A stretch of DNA of 64,000 bases from Woeseia sp034521225 (GTDB lineage Bacteria > Pseudomonadota > Gammaproteobacteria > Steroidobacterales > Woeseiaceae): NCBI GenBank assembly GCA_034521225.1, contig JAXHMR010000033.1:264827-328826 (forward strand). The letters run 5' to 3'. The stretch's first letter is position 1. Each line of letters opens with the position of its first letter. A program made the position numbers and the translations under genes. The notes beneath the pieces were generated by a model, which had not been told where the DNA came from, did not search any database, and saw only the letters and a list, made by a program, of their open reading frames with translations. Positions 8,833 to 18,297 of this stretch are shown here, one piece after another.

Positions 8833-10403
8833 CTAAATTGAAGCACGGTTGATGTCGGTGTCGGGCGCTTCGCTGCCCACAGAGCCGCGTTCGCGCCGGC
8901 GCAGGATCCGGTTGATCACTTCGAGACACGCGCGGCTGCCCGCTTCGACGATATCGACGCTGGTGCCATTGCCGCGGTAGCTGTCGCCGTTGTGCTCGAC
9001 AGTAACGGTGACCTCGCCCTGCGCGTCGTCACCGATGGTGGCACTGTGCAATTCGAAATTCTTCAGGATCAACGCAACGTCAGTTGCCTGTTCGAGTGCG
9101 CGGAAGGCGGCTTCAATCGGTCCGGAGGCGCTCGCGGTTTCCCGGCGTACTTCGCCGCTTTCGTCGATGAGGCTGATCTCGGCGCTCGCGGCGCGTTCCG
9201 TCCCGGACATCACCTGCATTGACTGCAACGTCCACGGTCCGGCCGAGGCGTTATCGACGTTCATGACGATGGCCTCGATATCGCCGTCATACATTTCCTT
9301 CTTTTTATCCGCCAGTTTCTTGAATTCCTGGAAAGCGCGATTGGTTTCGAACTCGTCAAGATCGAAGCCCAGGTCTTTTACCCGCTGGCGAAACGCATGC
9401 CGGCCGCTGTGCTTGCCGAGGACCAGGTTTGACCGGCTGATGCCGACATCCGCAGGCCGCATGATTTCGTAGGTCGAATGGTGCTGCATCATGCCGTGCT
9501 GGTGTATGCCGGCCTCATGCGCGAACGCATTTTCGCCAACGATTGCCTTGTTACGCGGCACGTGCATGCCGGTAATGCCCGAGACGAGCCGCTACGTCGG
9601 GTATAAGCGCGTCGAATCAACGCCGGTCTCGAGCCCGAAGAACTCGGCGCGCGTGCGAATTGCCATGACGACTTCCTCAAGGGAACAGTTGCCGGCACGT
9701 TCTCCGATACCGTTGATCGTGCATTCAATCTGGCGCGCGCCGGCCGAAACGGCGGCCAGACTGTTCGCGACCGCCATACCGAGGTCATCGTGGCAGTGCA
9801 CGCTGAGCGTAATATCGTCAATGCCAGATACATTGCTTTTCAGGTAACGAAACAGCTGGTCAAATTCGCCGGGGACCGTGTAGCCCACCGTATCCGGAAT
9901 ATTGACGGTAGTGGCGCCGGCCTCGATCGCGGCGGTCACAACCTCGGCGAGATACGCGAGCTCGGTACGCGATGCATCCTCGGGGAAAACTCGACATCAT
10001 CACAGAGCTCGCGCGCGAGCCGGATCGCGCCGGTTGCACTGCGGATGATCTCCTCTTTGGCCATCTTCAGTTTGTGCTCGCGATGGATCGCACTGGTGGC
10101 GACAAAAACGTGGATGCGATGCCGGTCCGCGCCCTTGACGGCCGCATGAACCTTCTGGATATCCTCCGGATTGCACCGTGCAAGGCCGCAGATCACGGGA
10201 CCGCGGTTTTCGTCAGCGATGGCCTTTACCGCGTCGAAATCGCCGGGGGACGCTGCGGGAAATCCTGCTTCAATGACATCGACACGCAGATCGGCGAGCG
10301 CCCTGGCAACCCGTAGCTTTTCGCGCAATGTCATGCTGCAGCCCGGCGCCTGTTCGCCGTCGCGCAGTGTCGTGTCGAAAATCCGGATGCGGTTGCCTGT
10401 CAT
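8833..10403 (-). CDS. leuA: 2-isopropylmalate synthase (one frameshift and one in-frame TAG)
   Basis: Condenses acetyl-CoA with 2-ketoisovalerate, the first committed step of leucine synthesis. The N-terminal part has IFDTTLRDGEQAPG and ends in a frameshift near 9977, where one missing C in a CCCC run turns FSPEDASRTEL into junk. The middle part (SVHCHDDLGMAVANSLAA, metal-binding histidines) then meets an in-frame TAG at 9592-9594 inside YPT-stop-RLVSGITGM, where a serine codon (TCG) is expected. The final part has AFAHEAGIHQHG and the regulatory LeuA dimer domain. Otherwise full length at about 520 codons. Either both are sequencing errors or the gene is dead, which would leave a leucine operon without its first enzyme. 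Confidence 0.92.
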
Positions 10404-10421
10404 TGTCGTGTCTCCCGTCGA

Positions 10422-11417
10422 TCAGTTTTCCAGCCAGTCCATCTGTGCGCGCAAAGTCGCGCCGACTTTCTCGATTGGATGCTCGAGATCCTCGTTCATC
10501 ATGCGGCGAAATTCCTTTTGGCCGCTGTCGTTTTCCTCGATCCACTGCCGCGCAAAAGTGCCATCCTGGATCTCCTTCAGGACGGACTGCATTTCACTGC
10601 GCACGCGGTCATCGATAATGCGCCGGCCGCGCGTCAGGTCGCCATAGGCAGCCGTATCGCTGATGAACTCATGCATCTTTCGAAGGCCGCCCTCGTGCAG
10701 CAGGTCGACGATCAGCTTCAGTTCATGCATGCATTCGTAATACGCAACTTCCGGCTGGTAGCCGGCCTTGACCAGCGTTTCGAAGCCTGCAACAACCAAC
10801 TCTGTCGCGCCGCCGCACAGTACGGCCTGTTCGCCAAAGAGGTCGGTTTCCGTTTCCTCGGCGAACGTCGTCTCGATGACACCGGCGCGCGCGCCGCCGA
10901 TGCCCTGTGCGTAGGCCAGCGCGAGTTTCAGCGCATTGCCCGAGGCATCCTGGGCCACGGCGACGAGGCACGGCACGCCGTGACCTTCTTCGTACTGGCG
11001 GCGAACGAGGTCGCCCGGGCCCTTGGGCGCAATCAGGACGACATCGAGATCGGGTCGCGGATCAATCTGCTTGAAGTGAATATTGAACCCGTGTGCAAAA
11101 AGAATGCAGGTACCTTTGTCCAGTTGATCCTCGATGCTGTCGTACAACGTGCCCTGCACAAGATCCGGTGTCAGGAACGCCGTAATCGCGGCACCCTTGA
11201 CGGCCTCGGCCGGCTCGGCGACCTGCAGCCCATCCGCCTCAGCCCGTTTCCAGCTCGGGCCGCCCGGCCGCAGTCCGACAACCACATCATGGCCGCTGTC
11301 CTTCAGGTTCAGCGCATGGGCGCGTCCCTGGCTGCCATAGCCCAGTATGGCGATACGCTGCCCTTCGAGGCAGCTGGTGTCGACGTCCGATTCCGAGTAC
11401 ATCTGCATATCAGTCAT
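10422..11417 (-). CDS. ilvC: Ketol-acid reductoisomerase, class I
   Basis: NADPH- and Mg-dependent isomerisation plus reduction of acetohydroxy acids in Ile/Val synthesis. 331 residues, the short class I form. The Rossmann loop GYGSQGRAHALNLKDSG lies near residues 26-42, LIAPKGPGDLVRRQYEEG near 130-147 and the metal-binding helix ETDLFGEQAVLCGG near 190. First gene of the ilvC-leuA-ilvE-leuCDB operon, downstream of a leader peptide and attenuator. MTDMQMY and MQMY are both possible starts. Confidence 0.96.
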   Translation of the reverse strand: MTDMQMYSESDVDTSCLEGQRIAILGYGSQGRAHALNLKDSGHDVVVGLRPGGPSWKRAEADGLQVAEPAEAVKGAAITAFLTPDLVQGTLYDSIEDQLDKGTCILFAHGFNIHFKQIDPRPDLDVVLIAPKGPGDLVRRQYEEGHGVPCLVAVAQDASGNALKLALAYAQGIGGARAGVIETTFAEETETDLFGEQAVLCGGATELVVAGFETLVKAGYQPEVAYYECMHELKLIVDLLHEGGLRKMHEFISDTAAYGDLTRGRRIIDDRVRSEMQSVLKEIQDGTFARQWIEENDSGQKEFRRMMNEDLEHPIEKVGATLRAQMDWLEN

Positions 11418-11446
11418 TCCCCACTATTACCGATTGTGCGAAGAGC

Positions 11447-11483
11447 AAAAAAAAACCCGACCATCCTGTGCGGATGCGGGGTT
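11447..11483 (-). terminator. Attenuator of the ilv-leu operon
   Basis: On the minus strand a hairpin pairs AACCC with GGGTT and CATCC with GGATG (11454-11483) and is followed by nine T (11447-11455). It lies between the leader-peptide stop and ilvC, about 30 bases from the ilvC start, so it must be read through for expression. This is the geometry of a transcription attenuator. Confidence 0.82.
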
Positions 11484-11510
11484 GGCCTTTAGTCCTGTGA
11501 TGGACCGGCG

Positions 11511-11606
11511 CTACCCGCTGTGCCTCCAAAGAAGGAGCACACCAGGAAGCACGGTCCGCAGCACGCCGCAGACGGCTGGTTTGCGTATTGTCGTGCGGCT
11601 GTTCAT
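11511..11606 (-). CDS. Leader peptide of the ilvC-leu operon, Val/Leu-rich
   Basis: A 31-codon reading frame from ATG (11604-11606) to TAG (11511-11513). Its second half carries the control run VLRTVLPGVLLL; overall there are four Val, five Leu and one Ile. It ends about 30 bases before the terminator hairpin. Ribosome stalling at Val or Leu codons would prevent terminator formation, as in enterobacterial ilv and leu attenuation. No Shine-Dalgarno is visible and the predicted transcript start lies only a few bases upstream, so translation may be leaderless. Confidence 0.72.
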   Translation of the reverse strand: MNSRTTIRKPAVCGVLRTVLPGVLLLWRHSG

Positions 11607-11614
11607 CCCGGTTG

Positions 11615-11643
11615 ATAATGTTGTATGTGCCCGGTGCCGTCAA
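11615..11643 (-). promoter_or_regulatory. Sigma-70-type promoter of the ilvC-leu operon
   Basis: On the minus strand TTGACG (11638-11643) and CATTAT (11615-11620) are separated by exactly 17 bases. Transcription would begin near 11608-11609, two or three bases before the leader-peptide ATG. Confidence 0.62.
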
Positions 11644-11738
11644 CCGCCGGGAAATCAGTTGCTTGAGTTACCAACTGGTGCGGACTTCGCGGGGCGCACC
11701 TTCGCCCCGATCCCCGTGCCGTCTATGAAAAATCGGGG

Positions 11739-12710
11739 CTACAGTTCCACGATGACCTTGCCCATGGCGCGCCGGTCGGCAAGCATGTGCAGGGCGGCCG
11801 GCGCTTCTTCGAGCGGGAGACATCGAGACGTGGGGCCGAAGCCGTCCGCTCGTATACATGTCCAGTAACTCCCGCGTATTGGCAGCCTGCAATTCGGGTT
11901 CGCGTTCAGCGAACCGGCCCCAGAACACGCCGACGATCGAGCAGCCTTTAAGGAGTGGCAGGTTGGCCGGGATCTTCTGGATGGTGCCACTGGCGAAGCC
12001 TATGACCAGCAAGCGGCCGTTCCAGGCGATCGAGCGCAGGCACTGGTCAAACAGGTCACCGCCGACCGGGTCATAGATGACGTCTGCGCCCTTGCCGCCG
12101 GTGATCTCCATGACGCGCTCTTTCAGGTTTTCGCGGCTGTAGTCGATCAGGTATCGGGCGCCGTGGTCTTTGGCGAGCGCCAGCTTTTCCGCGGTGCTGG
12201 CGGCCGCGATAACGGTTGCTCCCGTCACGTTGCCGAGTTCGACGGCGGTCAGGCCAACGCCGCCGGCGGCGCCAAGTACAAGTAGTGTTTCTCCGGCGCC
12301 GAGCTGCGCGCGCTGCTTCAGCGCATGCCAGGAAGTGCAATAAGTAAGGATGAAGCCGGCGGCCGTCCGGTAATCCATCGCGTCCGGAATGGGCACGACG
12401 GCTTGAGCGGGAACACAGACTTCTTCGGCCATGGCGCCGTGCCCGCACATCGCGAGCACACGCTGGCCCGCTTGCAGGCGCGCACCGAAGCGCCTGTTTC
12501 GACAATTTCACCGGCAAGTTCGGCGCCCGGTATAAAGGGCAGGGGAGGCTGAACCTGGTAGCGGCCGGCGACCATCAGCACATCCGGGAAATTCACGCCG
12601 CAGGCTCGCACGCGAATTCTGACCTGGCCGGGTTCGAGCTGCGGCGCGTCTGCCTCGCCGACTGTCAAGACGTCCGGACCACCGTGCCTGTCACATATAA
12701 CTGCCCGCAT
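11739..12710 (-). CDS. NADPH:quinone oxidoreductase-like, zinc-independent MDR family (two frameshifts)
   Basis: Medium-chain dehydrogenase/reductase of the quinone oxidoreductase (Qor) type. The ATG at 12708-12710 follows GGAG. N-terminal MRAVICDRHGGPDVL, PFIPGAELAGEIVETG, then VLGAAGGVGLTAVELG (NADPH-binding Rossmann loop) and a C-terminal PLEEAPAALHMLADRRAMGK complete the family layout at about 323 codons. Frames change near 12485 and 11825. Structural-zinc cysteines are absent. Substrate unknown. It is divergently transcribed from the acyl-CoA dehydrogenase at 12868. Confidence 0.82.
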
Positions 12711-12867
12711 GCGCCGACTCCTTCCCGGGTAACTGATAATGGAACGCACCTGCCAGCATATCCAAATTACCGGGTCCGCGCAGACCCCTACCGGGCGTTT
12801 CGTGTATTTCACGTATAGGGTATGCTTCGGCGAACACAGAGCGCGCCGGAAAGGTGACACGACGGCA

Positions 12868-14095
12868 ATGAACTCTTCCGCACCACTCGCCCAGAGTCCG
12901 CGAGCTGCAGGCCAGGGTCACCGACTTCATGCAGCAGCACGCGTATCCCGCAGCCGAGCACTCGGATCACGAGTCGCTCGATGACGGACCGTCGCGCTGG
13001 CAGGTGCCGCCCGTCATGGAAGAACTCAAGGACCGCGCACGCGAAGCGGGCTTGTGGAACCTGTTCCTGCCGGACAGCGACCTGGGTGCCGGCCTTACCA
13101 ACCTCGAATACGCACCGGCTGGCCGAGATCATGGGCCGCTCGACCGATCGCCCCGAAGGCATTCAACTGCTCGGCGCCGGACACCGGCAACATGGAAGTG
13201 CTGGTCCGTTACGGCACTGATGCGCAAAAAGCAGAGTGGCTGGAACCGCTGCTACACGGCGAAATACGCTCCGCCTTCGCGATGACGGAGCCGGATGTCG
13301 CGTCGTCAGACGCCACCAACATCGAAGCGTCAATCGTCCGTGACGGCAACGACTACGTTATAAACGGACGCAAGTGGTGGACGTCCGGCGCAATGGATCC
13401 GCGCTGCAGAGATCCTGATCTTCATGGGCAAGACAGATCCCGGCGCCGAGCGGCACCAGCAGCAGTCGATGATCCTGGTGCCGATGGCGACGCCCGGCGT
13501 CGAGATTGTGCGGCCGCTCACGGTCTATGGCTACGATGATGCGCCGCACGGGCATGCGGAAATGCGATTCCGGGATGTGCGCGTGCCGGTCAGCAACCTG
13601 TTGCTTGGCGAAGGTCGCGGTTTTGAAATTGCGCAGGGCAGGCTTGGACCGGGGCGTATCCACCATTGCATGCGCCTGATAGGCATGGCCGAGCGGGCAC
13701 TTGAGTCGCTCTGCGCGCGGGCCGATGACCGCGTCGCCTTCGGCCGCCCGCTTGCTGAACAGGGCGTGGTCCGCGAGGCCATTGCCGATTCGCGGATCGA
13801 GATCGACCAGGCCCGGCTGCTGACGCTGAAGGCGGCTGACATGATGGACAAGGCGGGCAACAAGGTGGCGAGGGCGGAGATTGCGATGATCAAGGTCGTA
13901 GCGCCGTCAATGGCATTACGAGTGCTCGACCGCGCCATACAGGTGCACGGCGGCGGGGGCGTGTGCGGCGACTTCGGGCTGGCGGCGGCCTGGGCCGGCG
14001 CGCGGACGTTGCGCTTCGCTGACGGCCCCGATGAAGTCCATCGTGCGTCACTGGCGAAGCTGGAGCTGGCGCGCCAGCGCACTTTGCGGGCATGA
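12868..14095 (+). CDS. Acyl-CoA dehydrogenase, ACAD10/11-like (several frameshifts)
   Basis: FAD-dependent acyl-CoA dehydrogenase. Reading across frame changes near 12895, 13115, 13150 and 13410 gives one protein of about 408 residues. It shows NLFLPDSDLGAGLTNLEYA, FAMTEPDVASSDATNIEASI (flavin- and substrate-binding loop), NGRKWWTSGA, and the C-terminal AIQVHGGGGVCGDFGLAAAWA. The 3' part from 13424 is intact and shows GRIHHCMRLIGMAERALE, common in ACAD10/11 relatives. Real start taken as the ATG at 12868 behind AAAGGTGA. Probably functional in the organism; the breaks look like read errors. Confidence 0.85.
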
Positions 14096-14434
14096 ATATT
14101 GCTGCAGATGTTATGTTGCGGCCAGACTGGCGATCTATGAATCATGTGGTATTCTTGTCGCGCAGTAGTGAGGTGACCTGATTACACTTGCGGTGGGGAC
14201 GGATATCCCACTGATAACAAAGGGTCGAAACAGTTAATCTGGAAACCATTTCAGAAAGGCCGGCAGTTTCAGAGTCAAATCGCCGCGGCAACAGGGGAGA
14301 GGGTCGCGAGCGCAGCGGGAGTGCCATGGATAGTTGGCATGCCCGGTATTGTGTGTGCGCTACTTCGGTCTCGCAGGCACGCCTCTCCTGGCAGGACTAA
14401 TAGAATCATTAAAACTCGATCTTAAGGAGTGTCC
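14096..14434 (+). other. Intergenic region upstream of the Ton operon
   Basis: No convincing gene. The segment separates the acyl-CoA dehydrogenase from the DUF3450 gene and must hold the promoter of the Ton-type operon. An AT-rich stretch at 14400-14420 precedes AAGGAG. I see no clear Fur box and no terminator with a T tract. Confidence 0.5.
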
Positions 14435-15230
14435 ATGAAACGGTGCAAAAGTAGCAGTCGGCGTTTGACAGCTGCGTTCCTTGCGACAGCAGTCATAGCA
14501 GCGTCCGGCGGCGCTTTGCTCAAACCGTCGACGACGTATTGCGAGCGGACCAGAGACGGTTGGAACTGGCCCAGGAATCGCAGGAGCGCATCAACGAAGT
14601 TGTCGACGGCACACGGAACGCTGGCCGATCAATACCGCGCAATTGGCAAGGAAATCGACGGCCTGCGGGTTTACAACTGGCTGATGACCGCCCAGACGGA
14701 ATGGTCAGGAAGCAACGCTCGACGATATCGCACTGTCCATGGAACAGGTCGATGTCATCAACCGCCAGATATTTCCGTTGATGACGCGCATGATTGACGG
14801 TCTCGAGCAGTCTATATCACTCGACATTCCGTTCCTGATGGGCGAGCGCACCGAACGCATAGATACACTCAAGGACATCATGGAGCAATCCAACGTCAGC
14901 GTTGCGGAAAAATTCCGCAAGGTGATGGAGGCCTACCAGATCGAGCTGGACTATGGCACGACGTCGGAAGCGTATACGCAGACACTGAATGTCGATGGCA
15001 TAGAGCGCGATTACAATATGCTGCGGATTGGACGTATAGGTTTGTATTTCCAGTCGGACAACGGACAGATAACCGGTCATTACAATCAGGACACTGGCGA
15101 GTTTGAATTGCTGGATAGCGCCAATCGCAGTGAGATTCGCAAGGGACTTCGCATGGCGCGGCAATTGGTTGCGCCGGAGTTATTGTTGTTGCCGATTCCG
15201 GCGGCTGAACCTGCTGGGGGGGCTTCTTAA
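14435..15230 (+). CDS. DUF3450 periplasmic coiled-coil protein of the TonB2 operon (three frameshifts)
   Basis: Starts at ATG 14435 behind AAGGAG with a signal peptide (AAFLATAVIAASGGA, about residues 12-26), followed by a helical DUF3450 body. Frame changes near 14521, 14617 and 14702 interrupt it. A T missing from a TTT run explains the first, since adding it gives GAFAQTVDDVLRADQRRLE. The second part, from about 14705, is intact through DYGTTSEAYTQTLNVDGIERD to the stop, one base before the next start codon. In Vibrio and Shewanella this family is encoded with TtpC-ExbB2-ExbD2-TonB2. Biochemical role unknown; a periplasmic accessory of energised transport is inferred. Confidence 0.85.
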
Positions 15231-16590
15231 ATGAAACGCATAGTATTGATTGTCGCCGCCGGCCTGCTTGCAGCAGGTGCCGTGCAGGCACAGGAAGACG
15301 CAAGCAGCATGTCCGAGTTGCTGCGGCAGATCGAGCAGGGACAGGCGCGTGATTCGGCCGAGGCGCGGCAACGCGAGGCGGAATTTGCACAGCGCCGCAA
15401 CGAGCAGCAGCAGTTGCTGAACCAGGCACGCGCTGAGCGAAACCGGCAGGAGCAGGAGAGCGAGCGGCTCGAACAATTGTTCGCGACAAACCAGCAGGAA
15501 ATTGTCGATGCCAGGGCCGCCCTCGATGAGCGGCTGGGTGCACTGAAGGAATTGTTCGGCGTCCTGCAGATGGTGGCGGGCGACGCCCAGGGACGTTTCG
15601 ACGCCTCGCTGACCAGTGTCCAGTATCCGGATCGTGGCGAGTTCCTGACGGAGCTGGGCGGCAAGATGGCCAGCGCAAGTTCACTGGCCTCGATCGAGGA
15701 CATCGAGCGTCTGTGGTTTGAATTGCAGCGCGAGGTTGTCGAGTCGGGCAACGTTGTCCGGTTTGAACAGGAGTTCGCGAATGCCAGTGGCGAACGCGTG
15801 TCCGATGAGGTTATCCGTGTCGGTGTGTTCAACCTCGTCTACGACGGCGGTTACCTCGAATACGACTCGACAACCGGCAACGTCACCGAACTGCAGCGCC
15901 AGCCGGAGCAGTCGCGTTACACTGGTTCAACGGCCGACTTACTGGAAGCTACTGACGGCACAGTGCGTTTCGGGCTCGACGTGACGCGGGGCAGTATTCT
16001 CTCATTGCTGGTTGAATCGCCAACGATCACGGAACGTATCAACCAGGGCGGAATCGTGGGCTACTCCATCATCGGCCTCGGCATCATCGGCCTGCTTATT
16101 GCGCTATGGCGCTGGATCGGCCTGTCCTCGGACAGCCGCAAGGTATCAGCCCAGTTGAAGAGCGACACGGCAAATACGGACAACCCGCTTGGCCGTGTAT
16201 TGGCCGCCTACGAAGCCAATGAGAAGGCGGATACGGAAACCATCGAACTGAAGCTCAGCGAAGCAGCATTGAAGGAAATGCCGCGGCTCACCAAGGGGCT
16301 TGCTGTTCATCAAGGTCATTTCCGTAGTCGCGCCATTGATGGGACTGCTCGGTACGGTTACCGGTATGATCAAGACGTTCCAGGTCATAACACTTTACGG
16401 TGCCGGCGATCCGAAAATGATGGCAGGCGGTATCTCGCAGGCACTGATGACTACGGTGCTGGGTCTGGTCGTCGCCATTCCAATGGTGCTGATCCATACG
16501 CTGGTCAGTGGCCAGAGCCGCAAGATCATCAACATTCTCAATTCGCAGAGTGCAGGCCTCGTTGCCCAGCATTCCGAAAAGCACGGCTAG
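15231..16590 (+). CDS. TtpC-like MotA/TolQ/ExbB proton channel protein (one frameshift)
   Basis: Signal peptide (residues 1-20, cut after AVQA), then a long periplasmic coiled coil to about residue 90 (EQGQARDSAEARQREAEFAQ and on), a globular region, a membrane segment near 275-292 (GYSIIGLGIIGLLIALW), and the ExbB/TolQ channel domain. The frame breaks near 16304; the next frame restores GLAFIKVISVVAPLMGLLG and LVVAIPMVLIHTL. About 452 residues when joined. TtpC is the extra ExbB-like part of Vibrio TonB2 systems and is needed for TonB2-driven uptake. It is flanked by DUF3450 and ExbB. Confidence 0.87.
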
Positions 16591-16605
16591 AGCCGGGGAG
16601 CGACG

Positions 16606-17134
16606 ATGATTTGGCTGTCAGATAGCGCCGAGGCCATCCGGGACTTCATGGAACTGGGTGGCCCCGTCTTGCGGTGGATTGCCGTTACGATTTTCTTCAT
16701 GTGGGTTCTGATCATCGAGCGGATGCTGTTCTTCCGCTCGAGCATGAAGCAGATGGCGGCCGAAATCCTGGAGGATTGGGAAGCACGCCCCGAGCGCAAG
16801 TCATGGAACGCCCACCAGATCCGCGAGCTATTGGTCTCGCAGTTCTCTATGGCGACCCACCGCTCTATCCCGATGATTCAGACACTGGTTGCGCTTTGTC
16901 CGCTGCTGGGTCTGATGGGCACGGTGACTGGCATGATCAAGGTATTCGAGGTCATGGCGGCTGCCGGCTCCGGGAACGTTCGGGCCATGGCGGCAGGCGT
17001 GTCGCAAGCGACCGTACCAACGATGGCGGGAATGGTTGGGGCACTCTCGGGGGTGCTCCTCGGTCACAATCCTTAGCCGGCGAGCGGCGAGTGAGGTGGA
17101 GTTTCTCGAGGACTCACTCACTATGGATCACTAA
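16606..17134 (+). CDS. exbB: ExbB-type proton channel subunit (one frameshift near the 3' end)
   Basis: Inner-membrane channel subunit that with ExbD converts the proton gradient into force on TonB. N-terminal membrane segment WIAVTIFFMWVLIIERMLFF near residues 25-44, then LVALCPLLGLMGTVTGMIKVFE and a third segment at VPTMAGMVGALSGVLL. As written it stops early at 17076. A frame change near 17060 restores VTILSRRAASEVEFLEDSL and a stop at 17134, 13 bases before exbD. Confidence 0.9.
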
Positions 17135-17147
17135 AAGGTAGGCAGAT

Positions 17148-17558
17148 ATGCGTAGATCAAGTGCAGGTAGCGGCGCCGACGACGACGAAAATGAGATCAA
17201 CCTGACGCCCATGCTGGACGTCGTGTTCATCATGCTCATTTTCTTCATCGTCACGGCGTCCTTCATCAAGGAAGCGGGCATAGACGTCAATCGTCCGGAC
17301 GCGCCAACAGCCGAGCGGGTGGAGGACGCCAATATCCTGATCGCGATCAGTGCGAACGATGAGATCTGGATCGACCGCCGCCTTGTCGACCCGCGTGCCG
17401 TACGCGCCAATATCGAAAGACTGCATGCGGAGAACCCGAAGGGGTCTGTCGTCATCCAGGCCGACAAGAAGTCGACCAACGAAACGCTGGTCACCGTGAT
17501 GGATGCTTCCAGACAGGCGGGTGTCTATAACGTGTCCATTGCATCGAACAACGACTAG
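17148..17558 (+). CDS. exbD: ExbD biopolymer transport protein
   Basis: 136 residues with one N-terminal membrane helix (PMLDVVFIMLIFFIVTASFI, residues 22-41) containing the proton-pathway Asp in the PMLD motif, then a periplasmic domain. INLTPMLDVVF is diagnostic of ExbD/TolR. Lies between exbB and tonB, consistent with an ExbB2-ExbD2-TonB2 complex. Confidence 0.96.
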   Translation: MRRSSAGSGADDDENEINLTPMLDVVFIMLIFFIVTASFIKEAGIDVNRPDAPTAERVEDANILIAISANDEIWIDRRLVDPRAVRANIERLHAENPKGSVVIQADKKSTNETLVTVMDASRQAGVYNVSIASNND

Positions 17559-17654
17559 GAACCGCGCGGCCTGCCGGGAGTCGAATCACATGATGGCTCC
17601 CCGGCCCGCATCCAGACCGTATTCGCTGCACGGGCGTTACAGGAGAAATAAGTC

Positions 17655-18260
17655 ATGTTAGGACGATACGCATTTGCAATTGTCGTTGGATCCGCCGTCA
17701 CGCTGGGGCTGCTGTTCGTCATGCACCTGCTGATTGAAAGCGGTGAGAACGCCATCAGCAAGGAACGTGTCCGCCACACGCTGGAGTTCGTGCGCGTCAA
17801 GCGCAACGAGCAGGTGCGAACCGAGGAGGATCTTCCGGAAAAGCCACCCAAGCCGCAAGACGTGCCGCCGGAGACGCCGCCTCAGGATATGGACAACATC
17901 GATCCCAATGCCGTGACGGTCAATGTGCCGCCGCCGAGCATGGGGGGGAATATCGATATCGGCGGCCCGGGCGGAATGAACATCGCCGAGGGTGACTACC
18001 TGCCGATCGTTCGTGTGGCGCCGGTTTACCCGTCACGAGCCCTGTCACGCGGCATTGAAGGTTATGTGGATCTCGCGTTTACCGTGACCACCGCCGGTAC
18101 TGTGAGCGACCCTGTGATTCTGCACTCGACCAGCAGCCTGTTCGACCGGGCGGCAACCCGGGCCGTGTTGAAATTCAAGTACAAGCCACGCGTCGTTGAT
18201 GGTGAGCCGGTGGCCGTGCCGAACGTCAAGACGAGAATTTCGTTCAAGATCGAAGAGTAA
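17655..18260 (+). CDS. tonB: TonB energy transducer, TonB2-type
   Basis: 201 residues: short cytoplasmic start, membrane helix at about 7-25 (IVVGSAVTLGLLFVMHLLI), a short proline-rich linker (EKPPKPQDVPPETPPQD) and a C-terminal TonB domain with PVYPSRALSRGIEGYVDLAFTV split by the conserved YP and GxV/G-YV features, ending in TRISFKIEE. It transduces force to outer-membrane receptors. Shorter than E. coli TonB, typical of the TonB2 class encoded after exbBD. Confidence 0.93.
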   Translation: MLGRYAFAIVVGSAVTLGLLFVMHLLIESGENAISKERVRHTLEFVRVKRNEQVRTEEDLPEKPPKPQDVPPETPPQDMDNIDPNAVTVNVPPPSMGGNIDIGGPGGMNIAEGDYLPIVRVAPVYPSRALSRGIEGYVDLAFTVTTAGTVSDPVILHSTSSLFDRAATRAVLKFKYKPRVVDGEPVAVPNVKTRISFKIEE

Positions 18261-18297
18261 CCCTTGGCAAGGGCGGGACTCGACGAGGAATGGTCAG

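Noticed and set aside
9592..9594. Genetic code with amber reassigned
   Set aside because: TAG serves as the ordinary stop of other genes and leader peptides here; a single in-frame TAG does not support recoding.
10479..11492. 337-codon plus-strand open frame
   Set aside because: Antisense to ilvC, which has full family motifs.
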